Assembly (NCBI RefSeq): GCF_000190315.1
Contig: NC_015151.1
Location: 1,674,001-1,738,000 of the forward strand
From: Vulcanisaeta moutnovskia 768-28
Lineage (GTDB): Archaea; Thermoproteota; Thermoprotei; Thermoproteales; Thermocladiaceae
Reading direction: 5' to 3'
Length of the DNA stretch: 64,000 nt
Shown here one piece after another: positions 52,562 through 61,601 of the stretch. The notes under the pieces are model-generated. The model searched no databases. It saw only the letters and a list, made by a program, of their open reading frames with translations, and had not been told where the DNA came from. How positions within the stretch are numbered: the stretch's first letter is position 1; every line of letters begins with the position of its first letter. Both the position numbers and the translations under genes were made by a program.

Positions 52562-53263
52562 TTAGGTAAGCTTACTTATTATTTCTGGTAATTGCGTTAG
52601 TGTATTTATTTCATAAAATGGCTTAACGGGTAATTGCACATCAACTCTCCTCACAAACACTACCTTCAAGTCAAGGAATTTAGCACCAATAACATCCTCA
52701 ACCAAGCCACTCACAATTAGTGCATCACTCGGCGGGACACCAGCCCTATTTAGTGCTGCTTGGAATATCTTAATCGCAGGTTTACCAACCTTTGTTAAGT
52801 CTGAACTAACAACTCCCTTAAAATGCCTTAACAAATTATTCCTAAGGAGTATTTTCTTTGCTACGTCGTTATCTAGGTTCGTGAGTATATACATTGAAAT
52901 GCTCATCTGGGATAACGCGTTTATAGCCTCAATAACATCAGGATAAAGCTCTGATGTTTCAACTATGAGCGATGATATTGCATTACCAAAGTAATCAAGT
53001 TCAGCCGGACTTAGGCTTAGCGAGTATTTCCTTAGCAGTGATATCATTGTTTCCCTAGCTAATTGTCTCAATGACCTGTAAACACCCTTACTTATCAACA
53101 TATTATACCTGTCCTCCCACTCCTTCCTGAATTGACTTGCTAATTCATCAAGTGATATCCTTATGTTTAATTCATCCCTAATTAGCCTGGCGCTTTCAGT
53201 TTCAAAATGGGTCAGCCTAACCAATGTATTAAGTACCTCAAAAAACAGCGTCTTCATACGCAA
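52562..53263 (-). CDS. HAD-superfamily protein lacking the catalytic aspartates
   Basis: The overall form is that of a HAD hydrolase: N-terminal LFFEVLNTLV, a helical cap, YILTNLDNDVAKKILLRNNL (motif II Thr), VGKPAIKIFQAALNRAGVPP (motif III Lys), and ALIVSGLVEDVIGAKFLDLK at motif IV. But motif I reads F-E-x-L-N-T-L, with Glu at the position of the nucleophilic Asp (residue 9) and Leu in place of the second acid, and motif IV lacks the GD pair. It may be inactive or have a different role. Length 233 is usual. Confidence 0.8.
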   Translation of the reverse strand: MRMKTLFFEVLNTLVRLTHFETESARLIRDELNIRISLDELASQFRKEWEDRYNMLISKGVYRSLRQLARETMISLLRKYSLSLSPAELDYFGNAISSLIVETSELYPDVIEAINALSQMSISMYILTNLDNDVAKKILLRNNLLRHFKGVVSSDLTKVGKPAIKIFQAALNRAGVPPSDALIVSGLVEDVIGAKFLDLKVVFVRRVDVQLPVKPFYEINTLTQLPEIISKLT

Positions 53264-53341
53264 CCCAAACTCTAACTGAATATTTAAAGATTAATGTGCA
53301 TGAAACCTAATCCTTAAAATACCTCAGTACTGAGTCATAAC

Positions 53342-53776
53342 GTGAGAACCGAGGTTTGGGTTGAGGTTAGGCCCACGGAGGATGAGGATAAGGTTAAGAG
53401 GGCATTGAGTAATGTGTTTATTTATGATGAGTTGAGGGTTGAGGAAAGTGAAGGAAAGAAGTACATCGTTGCCTTAGGCATTGGTTTTAAGTCATTAGTT
53501 AGGGTGCATAATTTAATTAAGGAGCAGGGTATTGAGGACAGCGCTAGGTCAGTCCTAATGAAGGGAATTGACGGCAATAGAGTAATATTTCATTTACATA
53601 AGCAGGCTGCATACGCTGGTATGCTCACCTTCGTTACCGAGGAGAACGAAAGTCCACTGGGGCCCATAACCTTTATCGTTGAAACGAACGATCCCAAGAG
53701 ACTCATTGACTGGTTAGCGCCGAAAACATCGAGAGGTAGGAGACTTTATGAGGTGCAGCCCCCTGAGGATCCATAA
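53342..53776 (+). CDS. UPF0201-family protein
   Basis: The pattern VRPTEDEDKVKRALSNVF, the central GIEDSARSVLMKG, and HKQAAYAGMLTFVTEENESP with LGPI, then DWLAPKTSRGRR, is that of the archaeal UPF0201 family of ribosome-like ferredoxin folds. The function is not established; an RNA-related role has been suggested. It uses a GTG start and lies 39 bp upstream of the PRPP synthetase gene on the same strand. Confidence 0.88.
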   Translation: MRTEVWVEVRPTEDEDKVKRALSNVFIYDELRVEESEGKKYIVALGIGFKSLVRVHNLIKEQGIEDSARSVLMKGIDGNRVIFHLHKQAAYAGMLTFVTEENESPLGPITFIVETNDPKRLIDWLAPKTSRGRRLYEVQPPEDP

Positions 53777-53815
53777 GGATAAATTTCTTAAAAGAAGGTA
53801 AATAATTAATTAACC

Positions 53816-54703
53816 GTGGCGAAGTACCTAATTGCATCGTTTCCGTGGTCCTCAGACGTGGGTAATGATGTAGCAAATGCCCTAGGGCTAATCCACGTGA
53901 CCCTTGAGACAAAGCAATTCCCAGATGGTGAATCATACATTAGATACCCCATTGATATTACGACATATGACGGCTTAATACTCATTCAGAGAGCTTATCC
54001 TGAGCAAAATAATAGGTTAATCCAGGTAATGCTCGCAATGCATGCAGCGCATGATTTGGGCATTAAGAGCATTCATGTTGTTCTACCTTACTTACCATAT
54101 TCACGGCAAGATAGGAGATTTAGGGATGGTGAACCTGTGAGTCTACAAACCATTCTCTCATTGTTATCATCACTTGGCGCCTCAACAATAATTACCGTGG
54201 ATATTCATAAACCCGAAGCCTTTAGGATTAATAATGCACAATGCATTAATATCGAGCCCTTTAAACTATATGCAGATAGACTTAGGGGAATTAGCAATGC
54301 CGTATTGCTAAGCCCTGACATTGGTTCCCTATGGAGAGTTGGGAAGGTTAGTGAGTATTTAGGGGCGCCATTTAGTTACCTTGAGAAGTTCCGTGATAGG
54401 GTTACAGGCGAGGTCACAATGAAGCCTAAGGAACTCGATGTTGCTGGTAAGGAGGTCTTTATAATAGATGATATAATAGCGACTGGCGGCACAATAATAG
54501 AGGCCACAAAAATATTAAAGTCTCTAGGTGTGACTAGGGTTCATGCAATCGCAACGCACTGTCTATTACTGAACATGGCCGATTCAAGGATGTTTGAGGC
54601 TGGTGTATCGTCAATAACGTGCTCCAACACAATACCAACAAGGTATACCGAGGTTAATGTAAATCAGTTAATTATTAACGTAATTCGAGAGTTAATTAAA
54701 TAG
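53816..54703 (+). CDS. prs: Ribose-phosphate pyrophosphokinase
   Basis: PRPP synthetase makes PRPP from ribose 5-phosphate and ATP for nucleotide and histidine synthesis. VVLPYLPYSRQDRRFRDGEP holds the ATP/flexible-loop region and EVFIIDDIIATGGTIIEATK is the PRPP-binding loop. TVDIHKPEAFR carries the metal-binding His. Length 295 is a usual archaeal length, with a GTG start. Confidence 0.95.
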   Translation: MAKYLIASFPWSSDVGNDVANALGLIHVTLETKQFPDGESYIRYPIDITTYDGLILIQRAYPEQNNRLIQVMLAMHAAHDLGIKSIHVVLPYLPYSRQDRRFRDGEPVSLQTILSLLSSLGASTIITVDIHKPEAFRINNAQCINIEPFKLYADRLRGISNAVLLSPDIGSLWRVGKVSEYLGAPFSYLEKFRDRVTGEVTMKPKELDVAGKEVFIIDDIIATGGTIIEATKILKSLGVTRVHAIATHCLLLNMADSRMFEAGVSSITCSNTIPTRYTEVNVNQLIINVIRELIK

Positions 54704-54736
54704 TGCCTTATAAGACGTATTGAGGATTTTAATAAT

Positions 54737-56281
54737 GTGAGGACACTGAGACAGGTGATTAAGAATTACCTGGATAGGATGGCTCTTGTTGGTGGATATT
54801 CATGGAATACCAATGAATTGTCGTCAATTGCGGAAAAGACTACGTACTTACTAATACCGACTCCATTCATTATTTATATGGTCACTAAGTCATTATTTCT
54901 ATCACTAATTTTAATACCAATACCGGCATTACCCATAGTACTCATGCTTATTTGGGCCACTTACTCTGTGGATGCTGTTAAGGATGGTGTTGAGTGGGAA
55001 TTACCATTCTTTGTGGTCCTGCTAGATATAATACACGATATTGGTGGTAATATAACGCATGCCTTTGAAATAAGCAACAAGGTTGGACTTAAGTGGATTG
55101 GCAGGGAGTGGTCATTAATTAAGGTTTTCTCATTAACTACAAATTCAGTAACAAACGCCATGCAATTAAGGGCTAGGTTTCATCCGAGTATTGAGTTCCA
55201 GAGGTTCATAAACGGTTATGTATCTGTGTGGGGTTATAGTGGTGATGTAAACACTTACGTTAGGAGTGTTGAAAACACGTACTTATCAATACTGAGTAAT
55301 AAATTGTCAGCATTATCAAAGCAAATAATCGATGTTGTAATAGCAATAGTATCATCATTAATCGTATTAATACTCTTCGTAATTATTGCGACAATACTCG
55401 GTATGAACTACGCAATACTATACATAATGCCGGCCATGGCATTATTACTACCTGCCCTTATAGTGAGAGTTCATCAATCAATACCATACATAATACGTAT
55501 GGATCTCAATCATGATAAAAGTACATACATTGTTCTAGGTATATCGGTAATTATTACCGTTCCGTTCATTATTTATTTTGGAATTAGGGGTGCAGTGTCT
55601 CTGGTAATACCGCCACTTTTCTTTTCCATATTAGTGACGCGTAGGATCAATGACATTAAGAGCTCAATAATGGCATTACCCGACTTAACGCGTGATATAT
55701 CGGAAATAGTTAAGGCAGGAGTTAGTATAGGCGCTGCGTTTGAGAGGGTGGTAGATAATCCATACCCACGGTCATTAACTACATATTTACAAAGGATTAA
55801 TCAATTGAATGATAATGTTGATGTTCATGAGCCATGGATCATAAAATTCGCAATTAGCGCCTTAAGGGAAGTGGCTAACCTTGGTTCTCCATCAAGAGCC
55901 CTTGATAGGCTTGTTGAGGTGTTTTTGGATTTAAAAACCATAATCACGAACATTAATTACAACGCAAAGCCATTGCAGTTACTTAATTTTTCATTACCTT
56001 TCATATTCGGTGGAGTTACGTATATAAGCAGGTTTGTGGTTTTAACCATAAGCTCCATCATAAGAAATGCCCCCTATACATTAATTGGCCTATCAATACC
56101 CAGTGTAAACACCATACTAATGCCTTTATTACTTACGGCATACATAATAAGCCTATCCATAGCACTGTTAACCTCACTATTGAGCAATTTAACCCTAAGT
56201 CCAACAATAAAATTAACAATACCAATACCAATAACGCTAATTTTCATGTTCATGGCCATGGAAATACCCGTATTGGCGTAA
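54737..56281 (+). CDS. Type II/IV secretion system F family membrane platform (TadC/FlaJ-like)
   Basis: This 514-residue protein has two T2SF-like repeats and about eight to nine membrane segments. The cytoplasmic block DLTRDISEIVKAGVSIGAAF is the conserved T2SF motif. It should be the inner membrane platform of a type IV pilus-like system. The matching motor ATPase and pilin genes are on the opposite strand at 59184-61528, about 3 kb away, with unrelated genes between. It starts with GTG and is followed by a small zinc-ribbon gene. Confidence 0.82.
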   Translation: MRTLRQVIKNYLDRMALVGGYSWNTNELSSIAEKTTYLLIPTPFIIYMVTKSLFLSLILIPIPALPIVLMLIWATYSVDAVKDGVEWELPFFVVLLDIIHDIGGNITHAFEISNKVGLKWIGREWSLIKVFSLTTNSVTNAMQLRARFHPSIEFQRFINGYVSVWGYSGDVNTYVRSVENTYLSILSNKLSALSKQIIDVVIAIVSSLIVLILFVIIATILGMNYAILYIMPAMALLLPALIVRVHQSIPYIIRMDLNHDKSTYIVLGISVIITVPFIIYFGIRGAVSLVIPPLFFSILVTRRINDIKSSIMALPDLTRDISEIVKAGVSIGAAFERVVDNPYPRSLTTYLQRINQLNDNVDVHEPWIIKFAISALREVANLGSPSRALDRLVEVFLDLKTIITNINYNAKPLQLLNFSLPFIFGGVTYISRFVVLTISSIIRNAPYTLIGLSIPSVNTILMPLLLTAYIISLSIALLTSLLSNLTLSPTIKLTIPIPITLIFMFMAMEIPVLA

Positions 56282-56313
56282 GACTTTAAAAGCACTAAGG
56301 ATCAAACGTAGTT

Positions 56314-56487
56314 GTGTACGTATCTAAGACCCTAGTGATTGGTAGGTGCTGGAGGTGTGGTAGGAAGATATTTAAGTATGATGATTATTACGTATGTCCC
56401 AAATGCCATGCAATATACTGCCCAACATGCGCCAAGAAGGTGTTCTATAAGTGTCCAGCGGATGGAACACCACTAGAGGCTAAGTGA
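56314..56487 (+). CDS. Small zinc-ribbon/RING-like protein (57 residues)
   Basis: This short gene starts at GTG 56314 and encodes VYVSKTLVIGRCWRCGRKIF, then YVCPKCHAIYCPTCAKKV and KCPADGTPLEAK. The Cys pairs C-x2-C, C-x2-C and C-x2-C plus a further Cys and a His suggest two zinc sites. The pattern resembles a treble-clef or RING-like domain. It lies 32 bp after the secretion platform gene and overlaps the start region of the next gene, so it belongs to the same transcript. Function unknown. Confidence 0.75.
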   Translation: MYVSKTLVIGRCWRCGRKIFKYDDYYVCPKCHAIYCPTCAKKVFYKCPADGTPLEAK

Positions 56488-56489
56488 CG

Positions 56490-56945
56490 ATGGCAATTCT
56501 AACGGGCTTAATGTCCTTCACCAAAGGGCATGGTATTAGAGCACTGAGTATTACAGGTCCTAAGGGATTATTTGTATCTCAGGTAATAAATGGTGTAATG
56601 TTAACTGCAGTGATTAATGAGCATGATTACGTGAGACTTGATGACGAAAGATTCGGGAAACTACTATTTGCTTTCTCACCCATTATTAGTAAGGTTATTA
56701 AGATGACCGATACCAATTATTACACGTTCCTAGGCAGGTATGTATATTCTGGTGAAAGGTTTACCTATGAGCCGTATGTAGATATAATGAAGACCATAAC
56801 AATAAGCATTACGAAGAGGAGTGTGAGGATAATATATGGCGAAAATAAGGTAAATCTAAAAAGAACTAAGAAGGGCTACACACCTAGGGAAATGCTTGAT
56901 ACGCTAGGTTATATCATTGAGAAACTACACAGTGGTAATGCTTAA
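56490..56945 (+). CDS. Hypothetical protein
   Basis: A 151-residue protein, probably beta-rich at the N-terminus (GIRALSITGPKGLFVSQVIN) and helical at the end (TPREMLDTLGYIIEKLH). The ATG at 56490 is 2 bp after the zinc-ribbon gene's stop codon, so the two are translationally linked. I do not recognise the family. Confidence 0.65.
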   Translation: MAILTGLMSFTKGHGIRALSITGPKGLFVSQVINGVMLTAVINEHDYVRLDDERFGKLLFAFSPIISKVIKMTDTNYYTFLGRYVYSGERFTYEPYVDIMKTITISITKRSVRIIYGENKVNLKRTKKGYTPREMLDTLGYIIEKLHSGNA

Positions 56946-56969
56946 AGCGTATCCTCTTGAATAATCATA

Positions 56970-57467
56970 ATGTCTCAGGGTATAAAGTTTGAGGTAATAG
57001 ACGTACCAATTCCGGAGGGTACAAATGTAATTGTTGGCCATAGTCACTTCATAAAGACTCTTGAAGATGTATATGAAGCCCTGGTAAATTCGGTACCTAA
57101 TATAAAGTTTGGATTGGCCTTTTGTGAAGCCTCTGGTAAGAGGTTAATTAGGCATGAAGGTACTGATGATGAATTAAGGAAGTTAGCAATAGATTTATGT
57201 GGTAGGATTGCCGCTGGTCACACGTTCGTGATCTACCTAAGAAATGCATGGCCAATAAACGTATTAAATGCATTGAAACATGTGGTAGAGGTCGTGAATA
57301 TATACGCAGCCACTGCAAACCCTCTCTCTATTATTGTTGCCGAGATAGCTCCTGAAAGGAGGGGTGTGGTTGGTGTTGTTGATGGTCACTCACCACTTGG
57401 TGTTGAGGGTGATTCCGATATTAAGGAGCGTAGAGAATTAATTAGGAGGTTTGGTTATAAGCTTTAG
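56970..57467 (+). CDS. Adenosine-specific kinase-like protein (DUF355)
   Basis: The sequence [40 protein letters not shown] and [20 protein letters not shown] follows the archaeal/bacterial PF04008 family, which has been described as adenosine-specific kinase from the structure of a Pyrobaculum member. The closing [11 protein letters not shown] is also conserved. Length 165 is normal. Its 3' end overlaps the convergent gene by 26 bp. Confidence 0.9.
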   Translation: MSQGIKFEVIDVPIPEGTNVIVGHSHFIKTLEDVYEALVNSVPNIKFGLAFCEASGKRLIRHEGTDDELRKLAIDLCGRIAAGHTFVIYLRNAWPINVLNALKHVVEVVNIYAATANPLSIIVAEIAPERRGVVGVVDGHSPLGVEGDSDIKERRELIRRFGYKL

Positions 57468-57921
57468 GGCATTGAGACTTGGCAACATTAATAATAGAAA
57501 TCAATCTCTCCCTAAAACTCTCTAACTCCTTCATTAGTTCATTTATTGCCTCCTCAACTAAAGTCCCTGGAGCAGCATCCGAGGGTAGTGATTTCGCCAC
57601 CTTATCAAGGAACTCCCTAAGGTCAGGCGGTAGTACTGGGTAGGCATTTATTAATTGCCTTGCTACATCATCGTAGTCCCGAATCCTCATCAACTCCCTA
57701 ATGAAATACCTAATCCTACCCTCTGTATTGTAGTAATCATCAAGTAGATTAACCAGGAAGTCCAAGTCAAGATTCACAGAGCATCCTTTATAATTAAGAT
57801 CAACGAATCTTAGTAGCGTAATTATGTGCTTAACGCCACGTTCACCAACGGCATGCTTAAACCAACCCTTATTGATTAATTGAGTTACGTAATCCCTAGC
57901 CTCAATAACTTCATCAACCAC
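57442..57921 (-). CDS. Hypothetical helical protein
   Basis: A 159-residue all-helical protein ([40 protein letters not shown]) without recognisable motifs. It overlaps the DUF355 gene tail-to-tail by 26 bp, and the membrane-protein gene at 57953-58606 ends 31 bp upstream on the same strand. The two probably form a small operon with a start near 58606. Confidence 0.6.
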   Translation of the reverse strand: MVDEVIEARDYVTQLINKGWFKHAVGERGVKHIITLLRFVDLNYKGCSVNLDLDFLVNLLDDYYNTEGRIRYFIRELMRIRDYDDVARQLINAYPVLPPDLREFLDKVAKSLPSDAAPGTLVEEAINELMKELESFRERLISIINVAKSQCPKAYNQTS

Positions 57922-57952
57922 GCAATACCATGATTAATACTCAGTTAAATTC

Positions 57953-58606
57953 TTATCCATGACTAAGTAATTCAGAAAGAGCCATGTGAGTGCCCTGCGT
58001 CAATGCGTAATTTAGGAAGTCCCTAATACCGTCAGGATAACCCTCACTCCTTATGCCCTGGCACATCCCTATTATCAGCATTATGATTACTGTGGTTAGT
58101 AATACGGACATCACATTACCAATAAGTCCAAAGGCCACGTTATTCTTACCTTCAAAATCATCAATATAATCCCTAACATCATTATAAACAACTGCATAAA
58201 CACTATGATCAACCTTAACGGGTTTCAGAAAACTGGGTCTCGCCTGGTCTTTCTCATTACCATAAATAAACTTAACCATATATGTCTCAGAAACGATACC
58301 TGCAGCATCAATAACATCATCACCATCACCCTGAGAGGCAAAAAGAACCTCAAAAACATCCTTCATAAAACTCGCGTTAAATATCTTCGATAACGAAACA
58401 ACAAGAGAAAACCTAGATCCCTTTCCATCCCTTATTAATGACGCCATACCATAAATAACAAAAGAAGCAACGGCATAACTAATCCTAATAACCTCCTTAA
58501 CAGCACTATCGCTAACATCACCAATTAACGACCTAACAAACTCATCAACAACAGAACTACTCATCAAAATAATTATCGAAAACAGCAAAATAAACCTACC
58601 GCCCAT
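57953..58606 (-). CDS. Membrane protein of unknown function
   Basis: The 217-residue protein starts with a signal-like or membrane segment (FILLFSIIILMSSS), has a second hydrophobic stretch around residue 45-60, and a clear membrane helix near the C-terminus (VMSVLLTTVIIMLIIGMC). The part between is soluble, with charged helices. No family is recognised. ATG 58604-58606 is used. It is divergent from the SRP RNA gene, whose TATA box lies just 15 bp beyond the start. Confidence 0.62.
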   Translation of the reverse strand: MGGRFILLFSIIILMSSSVVDEFVRSLIGDVSDSAVKEVIRISYAVASFVIYGMASLIRDGKGSRFSLVVSLSKIFNASFMKDVFEVLFASQGDGDDVIDAAGIVSETYMVKFIYGNEKDQARPSFLKPVKVDHSVYAVVYNDVRDYIDDFEGKNNVAFGLIGNVMSVLLTTVIIMLIIGMCQGIRSEGYPDGIRDFLNYALTQGTHMALSELLSHG

Positions 58607-58618
58607 ATTCAATGAAAA

Positions 58619-58627
58619 AATTTATTT
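58619..58627 (+). promoter_or_regulatory. TATA box of the SRP RNA gene
   Basis: The A/T stretch AATTTATTT is centred about 26 bp upstream of the predicted 5' end of the 7S RNA near 58648-58650, which agrees with the start of terminal helix 1. Confidence 0.65.
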
Positions 58628-58649
58628 CCCCATTAAGAAAAACAAGACA

Positions 58650-58968
58650 GGGACCAGGCCTGGAGGACCTACCCAGTCCTCCCCTGGGCAAAACCCAGGC
58701 CGATGGGTTCGGAGGCCGAAACCCGTGCTCTGTGTTGTATGGTAAGCCAAGGACCACCGGTACCTCAATGATAGCCGGTCCCCTGGGGCGTCCACGCCGT
58801 AGTCGGTCAACCGTAGGGTTGATCGGCTACGGAACCCGACGAACCGGGTTAGGCCCGGGAGGGAGCGGCCCTAAGTCGGGGTGGGCGCGTTCAGGGGGTT
58901 GCCGGTTGGAGAATGGGCCGGTGAAATCCCTGGTTTACCATACAACACAGAGCACGGGGTTGGGTCTC
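58650..58968 (+). ncRNA. ffs: Signal recognition particle 7S RNA
   Basis: The secondary structure fits archaeal SRP RNA in order. GGGACC at 58650 pairs with GGTCTC at 58963-58968 (helix 1). Near the 5' end are the hairpins GGAGGAC...GTCCTCC and CCTGGG-CAAAA-CCCAGG (helices 3 and 4). A roughly 23-bp helix joins GCTCTGTGTTGTATGGTAAG (58729 on) with the segment ending CATACAACACAGAGC near 58953 (helix 5). The helix 6 hairpin CAACC-GTAG-GGTTG holds the SRP19-binding loop. The helix 8 loop TAGGCCCGGGAGGGAGCGGC binds SRP54. The length is about 319 nt. It assembles with SRP19 and SRP54 to target secretory proteins, such as the surface proteins in this window. Confidence 0.92.
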
Positions 58969-59183
58969 ATTCTTAGCCAACTCAGTTGTCTAGTAAGGGG
59001 TGCTTTGATTAATTAGTTATGATGCTTATAGATTGAATGCGTAATACATATTATGCGAAATAAAATCACTGCAATAATAACAATAGGAAGAATAATAAGA
59101 TGAGTTCTGGATCTAAGCTAAATGATGAAAAATATGGGTTAATTTCCTAGGAAATTACGGATGCTGTTGGGTATCAAAACTAA

Positions 59184-60503
59184 TTACCATTGAATCACCT
59201 CCTCGATCTCGTAATCAGTAACCTTATTGCTCCTCAGCATTCTCTCTCTTCTAATTAGTTCCTCCTTCACGTCTATTCCATAGGCCTTGCTTAATATCTT
59301 TAATTTCATGCTTCTCTCAATATCTATATCACCTGTGCCTGTTAATACATTCTTAAACTCTATTTCCCCATTATTTATTTCTGGTTCGGCTATGTTGGTG
59401 ATTATTCTCTTACCGTTCCTTATGGCTGTAAATACAACCGTAGTCAATAACTGTAGATTACCTGGATTGACATTCAGCGGTGGATTTGTTAATCTTATCA
59501 GTAATTCCTCAGGTGATGATGCGTGGAATGTTGTTAACATGCCATGTCCAAGTGCTGAGGCTTGGAATAATGCATGAACCTCCTCACCCCTGACCTCACC
59601 AACAATTATGTAATCAGGCCTATACCTCACGGCTAGTTTAACTAAGTCAAACATTTCTATTCTAGACTTCTCATCATCGCTCTCCCTAGTGAACATCCTA
59701 ATCCAGTGCGGATGTGGTAAGCGTATCTCTGGCGTGTCCTCTATCGTCACAATCTTTGAGTACGTGGGTAACTTGCTGGCTATCGCACTTAATAGCGTTG
59801 TTTTTCCACTGCTCATTGGGCCAGTAATCATTATGAAGCCCTTAAGCTCGGCAATTAACCATAGGTAGGCAGCCGCACTGGGCTTGAGGGTTTCCTTCAG
59901 CATTAGTTCTTCAAGGGTTAGGGGTTGTGGTGGGAACTTCCTTATGCTAAATGTTGGTCCTATGGTTATTTCACCAATAGTACCCGTGAACCTATGCCCT
60001 TCAGGAAGTATTGTCTCCAAGTACGGCTTTAATAATGAGATTGATCTCGGCAAGCCCCTCTTACTAATACTCATTATAAAGTCCTTAGCCTCAATCTCTG
60101 AATTAAACCTGATATTCGTCACCAACCTAATCCCTGGAAGATCCCTGTGTACAACGGTTATTGGGTGTAACCAATTATTGAGCTCAACTTCCTCAATATT
60201 CATGTCTGAGAGTGGTACCGTTATTGGGCCATACCCCTTTAAATCCCTCAATAAGTAATAAACCACTGACTCCACTAATTGCTTACTGCTTGTGTTCCTT
60301 ATTGCATTATTTACGGCATCAAGTATTGTGGTGTTTCGTTGCCTCATGATTTCAATAACCCTACTCTTTAGGTCTAGGCATTGGGTATCGCACTTCGGCT
60401 CCTTCACTATATAATAGTACGTATTTTCCTTAGTGGTTATGGAAACAGGTACCTTAAACGTAAACCCCTCTATGCTGACTGGAACTACGTAATTATCCAT
60501 CAA
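59184..60503 (-). CDS. Type II/IV secretion system motor ATPase (TadA/GspE-like)
   Basis: A 439-residue hexameric motor ATPase: Walker A MITGPMSSGKTTLLSAIASK, Asp box IVTIEDTPEIRLPHP, Walker B DYIIVGEVRGEEVHALFQAS and His box GHGMLTTFHASSPEELLIRL are all present. It drives assembly of a pilus-like fibre with the T2SF platform (54737-56281). It is the third gene of a run on the minus strand after two pilin-like genes (75 bp gap). The N-terminal about 150 residues are the usual recognition domain. There is no archaellum-specific gene nearby, so a non-archaellar pilus is the better guess. Confidence 0.9.
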   Translation of the reverse strand: MMDNYVVPVSIEGFTFKVPVSITTKENTYYYIVKEPKCDTQCLDLKSRVIEIMRQRNTTILDAVNNAIRNTSSKQLVESVVYYLLRDLKGYGPITVPLSDMNIEEVELNNWLHPITVVHRDLPGIRLVTNIRFNSEIEAKDFIMSISKRGLPRSISLLKPYLETILPEGHRFTGTIGEITIGPTFSIRKFPPQPLTLEELMLKETLKPSAAAYLWLIAELKGFIMITGPMSSGKTTLLSAIASKLPTYSKIVTIEDTPEIRLPHPHWIRMFTRESDDEKSRIEMFDLVKLAVRYRPDYIIVGEVRGEEVHALFQASALGHGMLTTFHASSPEELLIRLTNPPLNVNPGNLQLLTTVVFTAIRNGKRIITNIAEPEINNGEIEFKNVLTGTGDIDIERSMKLKILSKAYGIDVKEELIRRERMLRSNKVTDYEIEEVIQW

Positions 60504-60578
60504 TTAGAACCTCTCAATTAAAGATATAAGCCACTAACGTGGTTTTAACCAAGGATTATTATAGTTATTTTGACTAAC

Positions 60579-61028
60579 TTATTGCGATATGGCTATACTC
60601 TCTGCAGCAACCTCCTGCCCACCATCGGTGTGTCCCTCAATAACGACTATGTACTTATTACCAGTTATGAATTGTGTTGATGATGTACCAACAATACTCG
60701 TTGATTGCCCCGGATTTAATTCAGTGTCTATTGTCTGCGTTATTACGGGTGTTTGTGAGTTCTGTGAGTATATTGATATTGAGGTTATTGTTACTGGTGT
60801 TGTTCCTATGTTTTCTACGGTTATTGAGTAAACGTTTCCAGCTAATTGCGGATTAACAATGCTTATCTGTGCCTGTGTGGTTAGTACTGAGGTTCTTGAT
60901 TGGAAGTAATTGTATAGCATTATTGCGGCTACTATTACGAAGACTATCATTAGTATTGTGTATATCGGCCCACTTAGGTCTCCTCTTTTTTGTCTGTTTA
61001 TTCTTCTTGTATTATTCCTGTAATACAT
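60579..61028 (-). CDS. Archaeal type IV pilin-like protein
   Basis: The N-terminus has the class III prepilin form: a basic leader (RRINRQKRG), then DLSGPIYTILMIVFVIVAAI as the hydrophobic helix. Cleavage would be expected after the Gly before DLS. The mature part is beta-rich, with a C-terminal domain like the DUF1628-type pilins (VENIGTTPVTITSISIYSQN). It lies between a related gene and the motor ATPase on the same strand, so it is the likely major or minor pilin. Confidence 0.8.
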   Translation of the reverse strand: MYYRNNTRRINRQKRGDLSGPIYTILMIVFVIVAAIMLYNYFQSRTSVLTTQAQISIVNPQLAGNVYSITVENIGTTPVTITSISIYSQNSQTPVITQTIDTELNPGQSTSIVGTSSTQFITGNKYIVVIEGHTDGGQEVAAESIAISQ

Positions 61029-61072
61029 CAGTAGGTTAATCTCAAGTTAATATTTAAGTCACTAATGGTTAA

Positions 61073-61528
61073 TTAAGGCTGCGAAATAACGTACCGTGTG
61101 GTGTTTGTTTCGTAGGCCATGCATATTGTGGTGTTGGCAATACAAAAGATATTGCTGACACTGCATTGTTGGTAAGGTATTTGCTCATGAATAATTAAGT
61201 AATTACCTGGGACTAGGTATGTATTATTCAGGTCTATTTTCATTGTACTACCCTGACAGTTCATGTATACTTCCCTTAAGTTTATTGCTATGTGACCGTT
61301 ATTATAAATTACCAAGTATAATTGATTACCTGTACCATTGGTTATTATTACTGCGTCGGGCACGTAAATACTCGCACTAGCCATTTGATCCATGGAATTA
61401 ACCAACGATATTGCTGTTCCCATATGACTTAACACTATGAATAGGGTGTAGCCTAGGTATATTGATCCTACTAACAGCATTACCTCGGCAATAAGCCTAT
61501 CCAGCGCCATCTTAAGTACTAATCTCAC
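61073..61528 (-). CDS. Minor pilin-like or FlaF-like membrane protein
   Basis: One hydrophobic helix near the N-terminus (AEVMLLVGSIYLGYTLFIVL), then a beta-rich outer domain with two N-x-T sequons and several Cys (YMNCQGS, QQCSVSNIFCIANTTIC) that may form disulfides. It is the first gene of the pilin-pilin-ATPase run. The pilin role is inferred from position and layout; the leader lacks a clear class III cleavage site, so it could also be an accessory membrane protein. Confidence 0.7.
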   Translation of the reverse strand: MRLVLKMALDRLIAEVMLLVGSIYLGYTLFIVLSHMGTAISLVNSMDQMASASIYVPDAVIITNGTGNQLYLVIYNNGHIAINLREVYMNCQGSTMKIDLNNTYLVPGNYLIIHEQIPYQQCSVSNIFCIANTTICMAYETNTTRYVISQP

Positions 61529-61601
61529 TCTGATTAATAAGGAGCTACGTTGTTAATTTATGGTGTAAATATTTTTAAATGGTTTAGTTACGCTTTGGTC
61601 A

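Noticed and set aside
58612-59016. A 134-codon open frame across the SRP RNA region, and a 62-codon frame opposite
   Set aside because: The region folds as SRP RNA with helices 1-8 and its own TATA box. The frames are by-products of G/C-rich paired RNA.
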